Below are positions 7,985-16,193 of a stretch of 64,000 nt of DNA, one piece after another. The stretch is from the NCBI GenBank assembly GCA_029256485.1, contig JAQSXU010000004.1, positions 1 to 64,000 of the forward strand. The letters are read 5' to 3'. The notes under the pieces were generated by a model that saw only the letters and a program-made list of their open reading frames with translations, was not told where the DNA came from and did no database searches. The first letter of the stretch is position 1. Every line of letters starts with the position of its first letter. The DNA comes from Clostridiaceae bacterium (GTDB taxonomy: Bacteria; Bacillota_A; Clostridia; Clostridiales; Clostridiaceae). Both the position numbers and the translations under genes were made by a program.

Positions 7985-8024
7985 AAATAGCAGAGGATAA
8001 ATTTTCTTATCCTCTGCTATTTCT
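7985..8024. terminator. Bidirectional terminator
   Basis: 16-bp stem AAATAGCAGAGGATAA / TTATCCTCTGCTATTT between convergent genes; it probably serves the minus-strand gene that ends at 8052. Confidence 0.9.
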
Positions 8025-8051
8025 TAGCTAATCGTTCAAATTTCAATTTAT

Positions 8052-8399
8052 CTAATTGTTGAAATCCTTAACAACATGAAGACTTCCATCTTCTTCAACT
8101 ATTATTGTTTCATCCCAGTTTTCACTGAACTTGGACTTTTTATCAAGGTTGTTTTTAAAATATTCCAAACAATCTGAGTAACCACCACCTTTTGATATTA
8201 TCTCCTTATATTCTTTAGAATGATTACCATTCAATATTAAAAACTTTACTGGATTATTTTGCACTAAAGCAGTAGTGACATCACCATACAAAGATGTATC
8301 CCTGTCATTGTAACTAATATAAAATTCTGTTGTTTGGATACTTATATCGTTTGGAATAAATAATGGAACACCATCAAAATTCATCATTTTTCCTGTCAT
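8052..8399 (-). CDS. Hypothetical protein
   Basis: 115 residues from ATG 8399, which has GGAGG 8 nt upstream; an in-frame TTG at 8414 precedes it without an RBS. No signal peptide or known motif. It ends in a IIVEEDGSLHVVKDF strand-turn-strand. It stands alone on the minus strand between two terminators and the 8.4-kb intergenic region. Confidence 0.72.
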   Translation of the reverse strand: MTGKMMNFDGVPLFIPNDISIQTTEFYISYNDRDTSLYGDVTTALVQNNPVKFLILNGNHSKEYKEIISKGGGYSDCLEYFKNNLDKKSKFSENWDETIIVEEDGSLHVVKDFNN

Positions 8400-8454
8400 T
8401 TTTGTTTCCTCCAAATATTAATTTAACCTGTTAAGATGTTCGTTATTGAACTAC

Positions 8455-8565
8455 ATTATAATGGTTCACATTGTATTATATGCATCAATTATTTGTTTAT
8501 AATGTTTATCAAAATTTGATGTAAAAACCACTGTGAACTTTGACGTGATTTTTAGTTTTACGCAT
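8455..8565. repeat. Cluster of degenerate 12-bp TTCACA-type repeats
   Basis: The plus strand has GTTCACATTGTA near 8464. The opposite strand, read back from about 8565, gives AAATCACGTCAA, AGTTCACAGTGG and TTTTTACATCAA in 12-bp register. The spacing and TCACA core match the larger arrays at 45.7-47.4 kb. The rest of the 8400-8800 gap holds no gene that I can support. Confidence 0.45.
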
Positions 8566-8805
8566 CAATAATGAATCCGTTGTTATTTTTCTATTTTCTT
8601 TTGTTTTTAAAGCCATTTAAACACTATTTTAAGAGGACATAAAATCACTAACAACTAATGCGAGATATTAACATTATAGCCTTTAAATAGTAAATAAGTC
8701 CCTATAAATCCAAAACAAGTACATTCATAATAAACTTTTACTCACTAACATAGAAAAGTAATTATTAATTAAAACTATATAGAACATTATTTGGAATATT
8801 TTATA

Positions 8806-8834
8806 TTGACATATAATATAATTAGTATTATAAT
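8806..8834 (+). promoter_or_regulatory. Promoter of the J-domain/VWA/PurA-like operon
   Basis: Consensus TTGACA (8806-8811), 17 bp, TATAAT (8829-8834). The start codon of the first gene is 62 bp further on. Confidence 0.85.
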
Positions 8835-8871
8835 GATAATATCAAATAGATAATAACAAAACGATATTATC
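8835..8871. promoter_or_regulatory. Inverted repeat, candidate operator
   Basis: GATAATATC (8835-8843) and GATATTATC (8863-8871) are a perfect 9-bp inverted repeat starting at the base after the -10. Placement over the transcription start suggests a repressor site; a leader hairpin is the alternative. Confidence 0.6.
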
Positions 8872-8896
8872 AAATTTCAGGAAAGGAGGTAGTGAG

Positions 8897-9940
8897 ATGT
8901 TATCTGCAAGTGAAATATTAAATATTAAAGAAGCTGGTGAGTTATTTTCTGACAATATAAATGAAATTAAACTGAAGTATTCACAATTAGCTAAACAGTG
9001 GCATCCTGATTTAAATAGCAATTCAAAAGAATCAAATGAAGTAATGGCGAATGTTAATAAACTTTATAACGAATGTGTTGAGATGATTAGGACTGGCACA
9101 TATAAAAAACCAGGAGTTATAAAGCTATCAGGAGTAAATGGTAATGTAAATGAAATAAAGTATCACAAATCTCATTCTTTTGAATTAGGAACAATGTATG
9201 TAGGTGATGCTTCAGTAGCTTTTATAGTAGACAAGAAAAATAGTGATTTAGTTGAAAATGCTAAAAGAACAATCAATGATTTTAAGTATGCAAATGAGAA
9301 TATGGAAAAAGAAATATCGAGGTATCTTCCTAAAATAAAAGCGACTTTTGAAACAATTGATTATAAAATTGGATTAATTATAGATAAAACACCAGATGTA
9401 TTCCTTTTAAAAGATATTTTTAATTATTATGATGAAAGAGTTTCACCTCGACATGTGGCATGGATACTAAGTAGTTTATACAATCTTTTATGCTATTTTG
9501 ATTATTCAGGAATATCTCATAATGCAATATCATTAGAAACATATTTCATATCACCAAAATATCATAGTGGAGTTCTTTTAGGTGGGTGGTGGTATTCAGT
9601 AAATCAAGGGGAGAAAATGATAGGAGTGCCAGAAAAAATCTACACTATTATGCCTCCACATATAAAAAACAAGAAGAATGGTAGCTTATTGACAGATTTA
9701 GAATCTGTTAGAATGATTGGAAGAGAGCTTTTAGGGGATAAGAATGGAACAAAATTAGTACAAATGAATGATATCCCCCTTCCATTAACGAATTGGTTAA
9801 GAGGTACTTCATCATCAAAAAGTGCATTAGAAGAATATTCAAAATGGGGAAAAGTCTTAGAAGAAAGCTTTGGAGAAAGAAAATTTATTGAAATGATTGT
9901 TAATAAAGAAGAATTATATAATAAAAATAATAGGAGGTAA
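8897..9940 (+). CDS. J-domain protein fused to a pseudokinase-like domain
   Basis: 347 residues, GGAGG RBS. Residues about 12-65 form a J domain with the HPD motif at 36-38 (KQWHPDLN), which in DnaJ stimulates Hsp70 ATPase. Residues about 90-340 resemble a protein kinase fold, mainly the C-lobe: VSPRHVAWILSSLYNLLCYF then GISHNAISLETYF. The HRD Asp and the catalytic Asn are replaced by Ala and Thr, and no DFG follows, so it is predicted inactive. It is first in a three-gene operon, 6 bp before the VWA gene. It might scaffold or recruit chaperones to a VWA complex; that role is inferred from architecture only. Confidence 0.75.
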   Translation: MLSASEILNIKEAGELFSDNINEIKLKYSQLAKQWHPDLNSNSKESNEVMANVNKLYNECVEMIRTGTYKKPGVIKLSGVNGNVNEIKYHKSHSFELGTMYVGDASVAFIVDKKNSDLVENAKRTINDFKYANENMEKEISRYLPKIKATFETIDYKIGLIIDKTPDVFLLKDIFNYYDERVSPRHVAWILSSLYNLLCYFDYSGISHNAISLETYFISPKYHSGVLLGGWWYSVNQGEKMIGVPEKIYTIMPPHIKNKKNGSLLTDLESVRMIGRELLGDKNGTKLVQMNDIPLPLTNWLRGTSSSKSALEEYSKWGKVLEESFGERKFIEMIVNKEELYNKNNRR

Positions 9941-9946
9941 TAAATT

Positions 9947-10870
9947 ATGGGTGAAGGAAGATGGAAAGAAAGCGACTGGGTAAGGTATGCAACTAAAAAT
10001 ATAATAGGAAAGGCTACTGTTGAAGAAATTTATACTGCAAAAAATATTGATAAAGATTTAAACCCGAAAGATATTAAAATGAGAGAATCATGTGATTCAG
10101 TAGATAACCCATTATCAAGTCCACTTATTGTAGCACTTGATGTTACGGGTTCAATGGGTTCAGTACTTGATGTAATGGCAAGGGATGGATTAAAAACACT
10201 TGCAACAGAAGTATATAACAGAAAACCGATTACAGACCCACATATCATGTTTTTAGGTATTGGAGATGTAGAGGAAGGAGATAGAGCACCACTTCAAGCA
10301 ACACAATTTGAAGCAGATATTCGTATTGCCGAACAATTATCTAAAATTTACCTTGAAAAGGGTGGTGGAGGAAATAATTATGAATCATATGCTTTAGCTT
10401 GGTACTTTGCTTCAATGTATACAAGAATTGATAGTTTTGAAAAGCGTGGAAAGAAAGGATACTTATTTACTATTGGAGATGAACTTCCGACACCTTATTT
10501 AAGAGGTTGTGATATAGAAAGAGTATTTGGAATTAAACCACAATTTGATAAGATTGAAGTACAAGAATTATTAACAATGGTATCAAGGCAATATGAAGTT
10601 TATCATATTATGGTCGAAAATGGTAATTATTTTAGAAGTAGAGGAGAGCAAGTGGTAAATGCTTGGACAGAATTATTAGGTCAAAGAGCTATAAGACTAT
10701 CTGACCATACTAAGTTAGCAGAGGTCATTGTTTCTACACTACAAATAGAAAATGGAGCTGACACAGACAAAGTTATTAAGAGCTGGGATGGTTCAACTTC
10801 ATTGGTTGTGGAAAAAGCGGTTAGTTCTTTAAGTAAGATAGATACTGCAGGAGGTATAGTTAGGTTTTAA
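9947..10870 (+). CDS. VWA-domain protein
   Basis: 307 residues with an intact MIDAS motif DVTGSMG near residue 67, so it probably binds Mg2+ and a protein ligand. Other conserved stretches are HIMFLGIGDVEEGDRAPLQ, GGGGNNYESYALAWYFA and KGYLFTIGDE, as in bacterial VWA proteins found beside kinase-like partners. It follows the J-domain/pseudokinase gene after 6 bp with a GGAGG RBS and precedes the PurA-like gene by 40 bp. VWA plus kinase-like pairs occur in TerY-type stress modules, but no Ter protein is present here. Likely cytoplasmic. Confidence 0.85.
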   Translation: MGEGRWKESDWVRYATKNIIGKATVEEIYTAKNIDKDLNPKDIKMRESCDSVDNPLSSPLIVALDVTGSMGSVLDVMARDGLKTLATEVYNRKPITDPHIMFLGIGDVEEGDRAPLQATQFEADIRIAEQLSKIYLEKGGGGNNYESYALAWYFASMYTRIDSFEKRGKKGYLFTIGDELPTPYLRGCDIERVFGIKPQFDKIEVQELLTMVSRQYEVYHIMVENGNYFRSRGEQVVNAWTELLGQRAIRLSDHTKLAEVIVSTLQIENGADTDKVIKSWDGSTSLVVEKAVSSLSKIDTAGGIVRF

Positions 10871-10910
10871 CCTAACTTCCTTCTATTAAGAGAAAAAGAG
10901 GGGGTTAATT

Positions 10911-12116
10911 ATGAAAAATATAAAAGTAGTCATAGGAAGCAATTTTGGAGATGAAGGAAAGGGGTTAATGACTGATTATTTATCAGCAGGAATAGAAAAT
11001 GCTATAGTTGTTCGCTTTAATGGGGGAGCACAAGCAGGTCACACAATAGAAACTCCTGATGGTAAGAGACATGTGTTTGGGCATTTTGGTGCAGGTTCTT
11101 TTACTGGCAAACCTACTTATCTTAGCGAATACTTCGTTGTTAATCCAATGACTTTTGAAAAAGAAATTAATAGCCTAAATAGTTTAGGAGTAAACCCTAT
11201 TGTTTATGTTGATAAAAATTGTATTGTAACTACCCCTTTTGATATGATTATTAATCAAGCTGTTGAAGCGTTTAGAGGAAATTTAAAACATGGAAGTTGT
11301 GGTCTTGGTTTTAATGAGACGATTACAAGAAGTTTAGAAGATGAAAAATTCAAAATAACTGTTAATGATTTATTTAATGAACAATTACTAAGAGAAAAGT
11401 TAGCTATAATCAAAGAACAATATAATATGAATAGATTTTATAACTTAGGAGTATCTTCTGTACCTGAAAGATATTGTTCTTTACTTAATAACGAAGGAAT
11501 TATAGAGAATTATATATATGACATTAACAATATGTTGGATAAAATTAAAGTGAGAGACATTGGAATCCTACAAGAATTTGATAATATTATATTTGAGGGA
11601 GCACAGGGATTAATGCTCGACCAGGGACATGAGTATTTCCCATATGTCACCCGTTCAAACACAGGCATTAAAAATGTAGTAGAACTCATAAATAGAATAG
11701 GATTTGAAAAAGAAGATATAGAAATTATTTATGTTACAAGAGCGTACCTTACAAGACATGGTGTAGGGACATTCCCGACTGAAACAAGAAATAAACCATA
11801 TGAAAAGATTATAGATTTGACAAATGTGCCAAATCCATATCAAGGAACATTAAGATTTGGAATACTTGATATAGATTTACTTGGAAAAACCATACGAAAT
11901 GACTTAAAATATGCAAAAAGTCTAAACTTTAATGCAAAACTTGCGATAACTTGCTTAGACCAGATAAATAATGAAGCAAAATACATAACTAATTCAAAAG
12001 AAAAAATTTCGTCTATTAAACAATTTATTACTGATACATTTAATAGTGTAGGTTTTAATGAAGGATATTTAAGTTATGGAGCTTCAAGAAATACAATTTC
12101 AAATTATGAACTTTAA
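10911..12116 (+). CDS. Divergent adenylosuccinate synthetase-like enzyme
   Basis: 401 residues. PurA landmarks are present: GSNFGDEGKG (catalytic Asp retained), NGGAQAGHT with the catalytic His, EGAQGLMLDQGHEYFPYVTR plus SNT, and RHGVGTFPTE. PurA joins IMP and aspartate using GTP to make adenylosuccinate. The aspartate-recognition loop of PurA (a TTGR stretch followed by several Arg) is replaced by a shorter YQGTLRFG segment, so the amino-acid or base substrate may differ. The phage enzyme PurZ, which makes 2-aminoadenylosuccinate, has the catalytic Asp altered; here it is kept. Third gene of the J-domain/VWA operon. I leave the symbol blank because the substrate is uncertain. Confidence 0.82.
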   Translation: MKNIKVVIGSNFGDEGKGLMTDYLSAGIENAIVVRFNGGAQAGHTIETPDGKRHVFGHFGAGSFTGKPTYLSEYFVVNPMTFEKEINSLNSLGVNPIVYVDKNCIVTTPFDMIINQAVEAFRGNLKHGSCGLGFNETITRSLEDEKFKITVNDLFNEQLLREKLAIIKEQYNMNRFYNLGVSSVPERYCSLLNNEGIIENYIYDINNMLDKIKVRDIGILQEFDNIIFEGAQGLMLDQGHEYFPYVTRSNTGIKNVVELINRIGFEKEDIEIIYVTRAYLTRHGVGTFPTETRNKPYEKIIDLTNVPNPYQGTLRFGILDIDLLGKTIRNDLKYAKSLNFNAKLAITCLDQINNEAKYITNSKEKISSIKQFITDTFNSVGFNEGYLSYGASRNTISNYEL

Positions 12117-12120
12117 TCAT

Positions 12121-12174
12121 AAGTGAATACCTTCATAACTACTAAGGTTTAATAAGTAGAGGGGGTATTCACTT
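12121..12174 (+). terminator. Nested inverted repeat after the PurA-like gene
   Basis: AAGTGAATACC (12121-12131) pairs with GGTATTCACTT (12164-12174), enclosing CTACT / AGTAG. It begins 4 bp after the stop codon. There is only a weak T-rich tail, so it may be a 3'-end stability or attenuation element rather than a classical terminator. Confidence 0.55.
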
Positions 12175-12288
12175 AATTATTGTTTTGATACTTTATTAAT
12201 CTCAGTATTATACATATAATAATAAAAATAATAAATAGGAGCTATTTAAATATAACAATTTGAACAGGAGAAAAACTGAAATATAAAA

Positions 12289-12408
12289 ATGACATTTTAT
12301 GAAATATTAGAGGTTTTAAAATTACTTTTTAAGGTAATTTGGGGAGATGTAGTAGTTGCTTTCATAATATATTTGATATTTTGTGTAATCGAATTTTTAA
12401 ATGAATAG
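12289..12408 (+). CDS. Small single-span membrane protein
   Basis: 39 residues (MTFYEILEVLKLLFKVIWGD, then VVVAFIIYLIFCVIEFL), probably one transmembrane helix. The nearest AGGAG is 18 nt from ATG 12289; an in-frame ATA six bases upstream is 12 nt from it. Translation is plausible but weakly supported. Confidence 0.45.
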   Translation: MTFYEILEVLKLLFKVIWGDVVVAFIIYLIFCVIEFLNE

Positions 12409-12464
12409 CAAAATTATCACATAACTGAATATATAAAATAAAAAATAGGAGAAATTATTTAATT

Positions 12465-13235
12465 ATGGAAGAAAAATTAAAAGAACTTATTAAAAAATAT
12501 GAAAAAGAGATAAGTGAAAATAAAAATACAAAACATTATGAAGATTCTGATATGTATTTTGGAATAAGAAATGCGTTAGAAGATGTTGTGTCAAATTTAA
12601 ATGATTTATTATTGTCAGCACCAGAACTTAAAAACGGAGATAAGACAGTTATAGAATTTCCATGTAAAGTAGGAGATATAGTTTGGATTGCTGATGAAAG
12701 ATATAAAAAACCTTTATCCTTTAAAATAAATTGCATAAAGATTTTTGAAGACAATATTACAGCTCATGGATACAGGGAGAGTGGCTGGGGTAAATTTAAT
12801 ATTCCTATCGAATACAGTCTGAAAAATTTTGGGAAAAGAGTTATATTTGCCACTAAAAAGGAAGCTTCAAAGGAAATTAAAAGATTAAAGGACAAACAGG
12901 CTAAAGAAATTAAAAATGAAGAACATAGTCAGACTAATAATAAGAAAGCCATAAGAGAGTTTCCTTTAAATCAAATTGAAGAATTGGTAGATAGGATGAT
13001 TTCTAATCAATTAGGGAATAATATAATAACATATAAAATAATATCTAATAGTAGTAAAAAAAGGGCAACCATTGAAACAGAGTATATGTATAGTAATATT
13101 TATAAAAGTTATTATTACCAGATTCGTGTAATATTTGATTATGAAGAAGATGATTATTGTGAAATAGAATGGACTGCTACTGAGAATGACAGCAAAGAAG
13201 AAATTGTAAAAACTTTAGATATGGAATTAAATTAA
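12465..13235 (+). CDS. Hypothetical phage-type protein
   Basis: 256 residues. The N-terminus is a charged helix (MEEKLKELIKKYEKEI). The centre has the FPCKVGDIVWIADE ... GKRVIFATKKEASKEIKRL module common in phage proteins of unknown function. The C-terminal third is a separate basic then acidic region (residues about 160-256). AGGAG is 13 nt from ATG 12465. It is followed 10 bp later by the 13246 gene. Confidence 0.75.
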   Translation: MEEKLKELIKKYEKEISENKNTKHYEDSDMYFGIRNALEDVVSNLNDLLLSAPELKNGDKTVIEFPCKVGDIVWIADERYKKPLSFKINCIKIFEDNITAHGYRESGWGKFNIPIEYSLKNFGKRVIFATKKEASKEIKRLKDKQAKEIKNEEHSQTNNKKAIREFPLNQIEELVDRMISNQLGNNIITYKIISNSSKKRATIETEYMYSNIYKSYYYQIRVIFDYEEDDYCEIEWTATENDSKEEIVKTLDMELN

Positions 13236-13245
13236 GAGGTGAAAT

Positions 13246-13608
13246 ATGAAGTTAAAAGTAAATGACAAGTTTGGTGATTTATTCACAAATGATGGAATCA
13301 TAATTAGAAAACCTGCTATTTTGATAGATAAAAATGGCAGTCTTATGAAGTTTGGAGAAGCTGAAGATGTTAAGGCATATTATAATAGCCTGATAGATAA
13401 AATGTCATATTTTAAAGAAGATTATGTATATGTTGAATTTAATGAAGAATTTAATGAATATAAATCTTTAACGTATGAAGATATATGTACTATAATTAAT
13501 TATGGAATGTCCTATTCATTAACTGGTAATAAAATTCTTAACATTTTAAGCTCTGAAGAAAATGTAATGAGAGAAGAAATAGAAAATTTAAAATTATTAA
13601 TTGCCTAA
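13246..13608 (+). CDS. Hypothetical protein
   Basis: 120 residues with AGAGGTG before ATG 13246. An N-terminal beta-like region (KLKVNDKFGDLFTNDGIII) is followed by helical segments. No motif recognised; probably cotranscribed with the preceding gene and ended by the 13.7-kb terminator. Confidence 0.75.
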   Translation: MKLKVNDKFGDLFTNDGIIIRKPAILIDKNGSLMKFGEAEDVKAYYNSLIDKMSYFKEDYVYVEFNEEFNEYKSLTYEDICTIINYGMSYSLTGNKILNILSSEENVMREEIENLKLLIA

Positions 13609-13697
13609 TATAGTAAATTAATGATAAAGTCGGGATGAAGACATAAAACTCATGCTCATAGCAGAGATAACTGTTAAAAATCAAATAGAAACGTAAA

Positions 13698-13735
13698 AGC
13701 AGTATTCTTAGTTTTTAGAGAATGCTGTTTTTATT
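13698..13735 (+). terminator. Terminator
   Basis: AGCAGTATTCT / AGAATGCTGT stem with one internal mismatch, followed by a T-rich tail. Confidence 0.75.
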
Positions 13736-13795
13736 TTATAGCTTTTTAAATAATTAACAAAGTATATCGTAATATCTTAAATATATAAAATATAA

Positions 13796-13824
13796 TTTAC
13801 AAAAAATATATACTGTGGTATAAT
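13796..13824 (+). promoter_or_regulatory. TTTACA / TGTGG-TATAAT promoter
   Basis: TTTACA (13796-13801), 17 bp, TATAAT (13819-13824) with an extended TGTGG just before the -10, like the promoters at 18008 and 42188. Confidence 0.78.
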
Positions 13825-13921
13825 ATATTATACATAAAATAAAAATTAGTTGAACTGGCAATATTTATATAATAATGAGGTAATAGAAGCAAAACCGAAT
13901 ATGTAAATAAGGGGAATGTAA

Positions 13922-14278
13922 ATGGAAATAAAAACTAATAAACATGGAGTAAATGTATGTATTAAAGCCCATGAATTAAGTGAAGAAGAAATGAAAAAGA
14001 TAGGTTTTCATAATATTAATAAAAACTATTGGAGTTTAAATAGAGGGTTAGGACATGATATATGTTTTTACATATCTATCAATAAAAACGATGTAACAGA
14101 TTTAGATATATCGGTTTTAGATGAAGATTTTTTACAGCCATATGATTACCAGAGTATATTAGAAAATAGTCCTACTCATAAGATAGCATCTTTAGTGAAA
14201 GAAAAGGTTGAGAATATAATGGAAGAAATGCAAGAAGCAGGAGTTATAAGTGGACATATAAGAGGTGAATATATATAA
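13922..14278 (+). CDS. Hypothetical protein
   Basis: 118 residues beginning MEIKTNKHGVNVCIKAHELS, with a WSLNRGLG segment and a helical C-terminus (LVKEKVENIMEEMQEAG). Preceded by AAGGGGA and the 13.8-kb promoter. No family recognised. Confidence 0.75.
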   Translation: MEIKTNKHGVNVCIKAHELSEEEMKKIGFHNINKNYWSLNRGLGHDICFYISINKNDVTDLDISVLDEDFLQPYDYQSILENSPTHKIASLVKEKVENIMEEMQEAGVISGHIRGEYI

Positions 14279-14372
14279 CCTTACTGTTTTGAATAATTCT
14301 ATTAATTCGTGGTTTATAAGCTGAAAATGGTTTGGAAATAATTTAATATAAGAGGAGGAAATATAAATTTTT

Positions 14373-14987
14373 ATGAAGAAAAAATTATTAAATATTTTTA
14401 TAATGGCAGTAAGTATTATACTAAGTGGCTGTAGTAATAAAAATGAAACACCTACTTACGATAAATCTGATGTGAGTTATGCAATTTTTACTTCTGAAGA
14501 AGTTTTATATAAGGCAGAAATCATAAGTAAATTAAAAGAAAATGGAAAAGAGCCTGTTTATAGAATACATTTTACTAATCCTAATAATAGCAGTCTTGAT
14601 TTTACTTGGGATGAAAGTATGTACAATAAGTTATTAGGAGAAGATAATAATGCATTAACCATAGGACAATCAGTAGTTTATTTAAAGTATCATAAAAAAA
14701 ACAATGCATTTATCAATGAAATGTATTTTAAAAAGTATAAAACATATTCCTTTAAAGATAATTATGTTCCTTTTACGGTAGATAATATAGAGGATGAAGT
14801 GGAAGATTTCTTAAGGAAAGTAGAACTAACACAATTAGAACAAATGAATGAAAAAGAAGAAAATATAGATAAAAGTAATTATGAAGTAGATTATTTTTAT
14901 TATCCAAAATTATTTGGTTTTTTAGTAGTATATTCTAATATAGATTATACTTCTTATATAAACGATAAAGATAAAGGTATGAAGTAA
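14373..14987 (+). CDS. Predicted lipoprotein
   Basis: 204 residues with a type II signal peptide: MKKKLLN, a hydrophobic core, and lipobox LSGC (Cys about residue 20). It should be lipidated and held on the outer face of the cytoplasmic membrane. The mature region is mixed alpha/beta with no recognised domain. GGAGG lies upstream of ATG 14373. Surface lipoproteins on phages and plasmids sometimes modulate superinfection; that is only a possibility here. Confidence 0.85.
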   Translation: MKKKLLNIFIMAVSIILSGCSNKNETPTYDKSDVSYAIFTSEEVLYKAEIISKLKENGKEPVYRIHFTNPNNSSLDFTWDESMYNKLLGEDNNALTIGQSVVYLKYHKKNNAFINEMYFKKYKTYSFKDNYVPFTVDNIEDEVEDFLRKVELTQLEQMNEKEENIDKSNYEVDYFYYPKLFGFLVVYSNIDYTSYINDKDKGMK

Positions 14988-15254
14988 TAAAAAATCATTT
15001 AAAATAATAGAAAGTTCAGAACTTTATATGTTAAAATAATAAAAGTTTTAGATTTTACGAGAATTTGTAAAAAAATTAAAATAAAATGGTTTATAGGATG
15101 GGATTATTGATGCAGAAAATGAATCTGCAAAAGTTTAAAAATTGAAGCAAAATAAGAGAGCATAACTGAATATAATAATGTAGTATTAAAGGATTTGCTA
15201 ATAAGAATATATTAAAAAATAATGAGCAGTTATAAAATTATAGAAACATAATAT
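14988..15254. other. Gene-poor AT-rich stretch
   Basis: No supported gene. A short frame with DGIIDAENESAKV around 15100-15137 ends quickly and may be a decayed gene fragment, but it has no RBS or start. Confidence 0.4.
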
Positions 15255-15294
15255 AAAAAGAAGCTATTAGTAATAGACGGACAGCTTCTTTTTA
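15255..15294. terminator. Bidirectional terminator
   Basis: AAAAAGAAGCT / AGCTTCTTTTT stem between the lipoprotein gene and the minus-strand kinase-like gene. Confidence 0.85.
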
Positions 15295-15297
15295 TTT

Positions 15298-16041
15298 TTA
15301 AACTATTAATGCAGATGCCAGGGAACATGATTTTCTGTAATATTCAGGAGATAATATACCAAATAAATATAAAGAATATTCAGACATTTCAAACATGGCT
15401 AACTTATACCAGTATTCTTTTGCTAATTGCTCAGGAGGTTTTTTGAAGTCTATAAACAGGTATCTATTCTTTATTTCATTAATCTTTACGAACCTGTTAA
15501 AATCAAGGATTTTTACTTCGTTATTATTACAAATATATATGTTATCAAAGAATACATCCGTAGGTAATATTCCTTTATTGATAAATTCAGTGAATATATA
15601 AATAATTTTATTTCCAATTTCTTTCAGAGTTTCTACCTCTAATTTTTCTCTATATATTAAATCTTCGAGTGTATTACCAGTAACTTTTTCCATAACTATT
15701 ATATTGCGTTCATAGCCATAAAGTACAGGCAAATATGTTTTTTTACCCATAGCTAATAGAATATCAGAATCTTGTTTATAGTTAATGCATACATTTGATT
15801 GATGTGGATATATATTGTCACCAAATAAGTTATTTTTAGCTTCGGAGTGTATATATTTAATTGCGTAACCCTTTATATCAAAAACATAGCAAGTACTTCC
15901 TATCCCCAATATAATGCCTGAATATTTATTCTCAATATATTCAGATAATTTATCGGTTGGAACATTTATATTTTTTATTCTCCTAACAAATCTTTCTATT
16001 TCATGTCTTATGTTACAGTCTATATTTTTTACCCATTTCAA
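15298..16041 (-). CDS. Protein-kinase-like protein, SOS-box promoter
   Basis: 247 residues. A glycine-rich loop ILGIGSTCYVFDI (about 44-56), a VAIK-like YAIKYI with Lys 62, a catalytic-loop equivalent PTDVFFDN in which the Asp and the Asn five residues later are kept, and LDFNRF in place of DFG. It therefore may be a catalytically competent small kinase (Ser/Thr or small-molecule type). The start is TTG 16041 with AAGGGGAT upstream. The promoter carries a consensus LexA box, so induction by DNA damage is likely. Substrate unknown. It is unlike the dead kinase domain of the 8897 gene. Confidence 0.75.
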   Translation of the reverse strand: MKWVKNIDCNIRHEIERFVRRIKNINVPTDKLSEYIENKYSGIILGIGSTCYVFDIKGYAIKYIHSEAKNNLFGDNIYPHQSNVCINYKQDSDILLAMGKKTYLPVLYGYERNIIVMEKVTGNTLEDLIYREKLEVETLKEIGNKIIYIFTEFINKGILPTDVFFDNIYICNNNEVKILDFNRFVKINEIKNRYLFIDFKKPPEQLAKEYWYKLAMFEMSEYSLYLFGILSPEYYRKSCSLASALIV

Positions 16042-16072
16042 TAAATATCCCCTTCTTCCCTTATGTATTTTC

Positions 16073-16086
16073 CGAACATTTGTTCG
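16073..16086. promoter_or_regulatory. LexA/SOS box
   Basis: CGAACATTTGTTCG is a perfect palindrome of the Gram-positive LexA type (CGAAC-N4-GTTCG). It begins 7 bp downstream of the -10 of the kinase-like gene, over the likely transcription start. Confidence 0.82.
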
Positions 16087-16092
16087 AAATAG

Positions 16093-16121
16093 ATTATATC
16101 ATTTATATAATAATTTAGCAA
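16093..16121 (-). promoter_or_regulatory. Promoter of the kinase-like gene
   Basis: Minus strand TTGCTA (16116-16121), 17 bp, TATAAT (16093-16098), immediately upstream of the LexA box. Confidence 0.75.
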
Positions 16122-16137
16122 TATGAATTTTTCCATA

Positions 16138-16170
16138 ATAAAACAAAAACAGTAGCTAATCTACTGTTTT
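16138..16170 (-). terminator. Terminator of the 16194 gene
   Basis: AAAACAGTAG / CTACTGTTTT stem (16146-16170), followed on the minus strand by a TTTGTTTTA tract. Confidence 0.8.
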
Positions 16171-16193
16171 GCTTGAAATACTATTGTTTTAAA

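Larger units (their letters stand above)
13609..13921. other. Intergenic region with terminator and promoter only
   Basis: Besides the hairpin at 13698-13735 and the promoter at 13796-13824 I see no gene. Bases 13625-13690 (ending just before the terminator stem) show no recognisable RNA family. Confidence 0.6.

Noticed and set aside
10911..12116. PurZ (2,6-diaminopurine phage pathway)
   Set aside because: The catalytic Asp of GDEGKG that is altered in PurZ is intact, and no DpoZ-type polymerase or DatZ-like dATPase is in the window. Left as a PurA-like enzyme of uncertain substrate.
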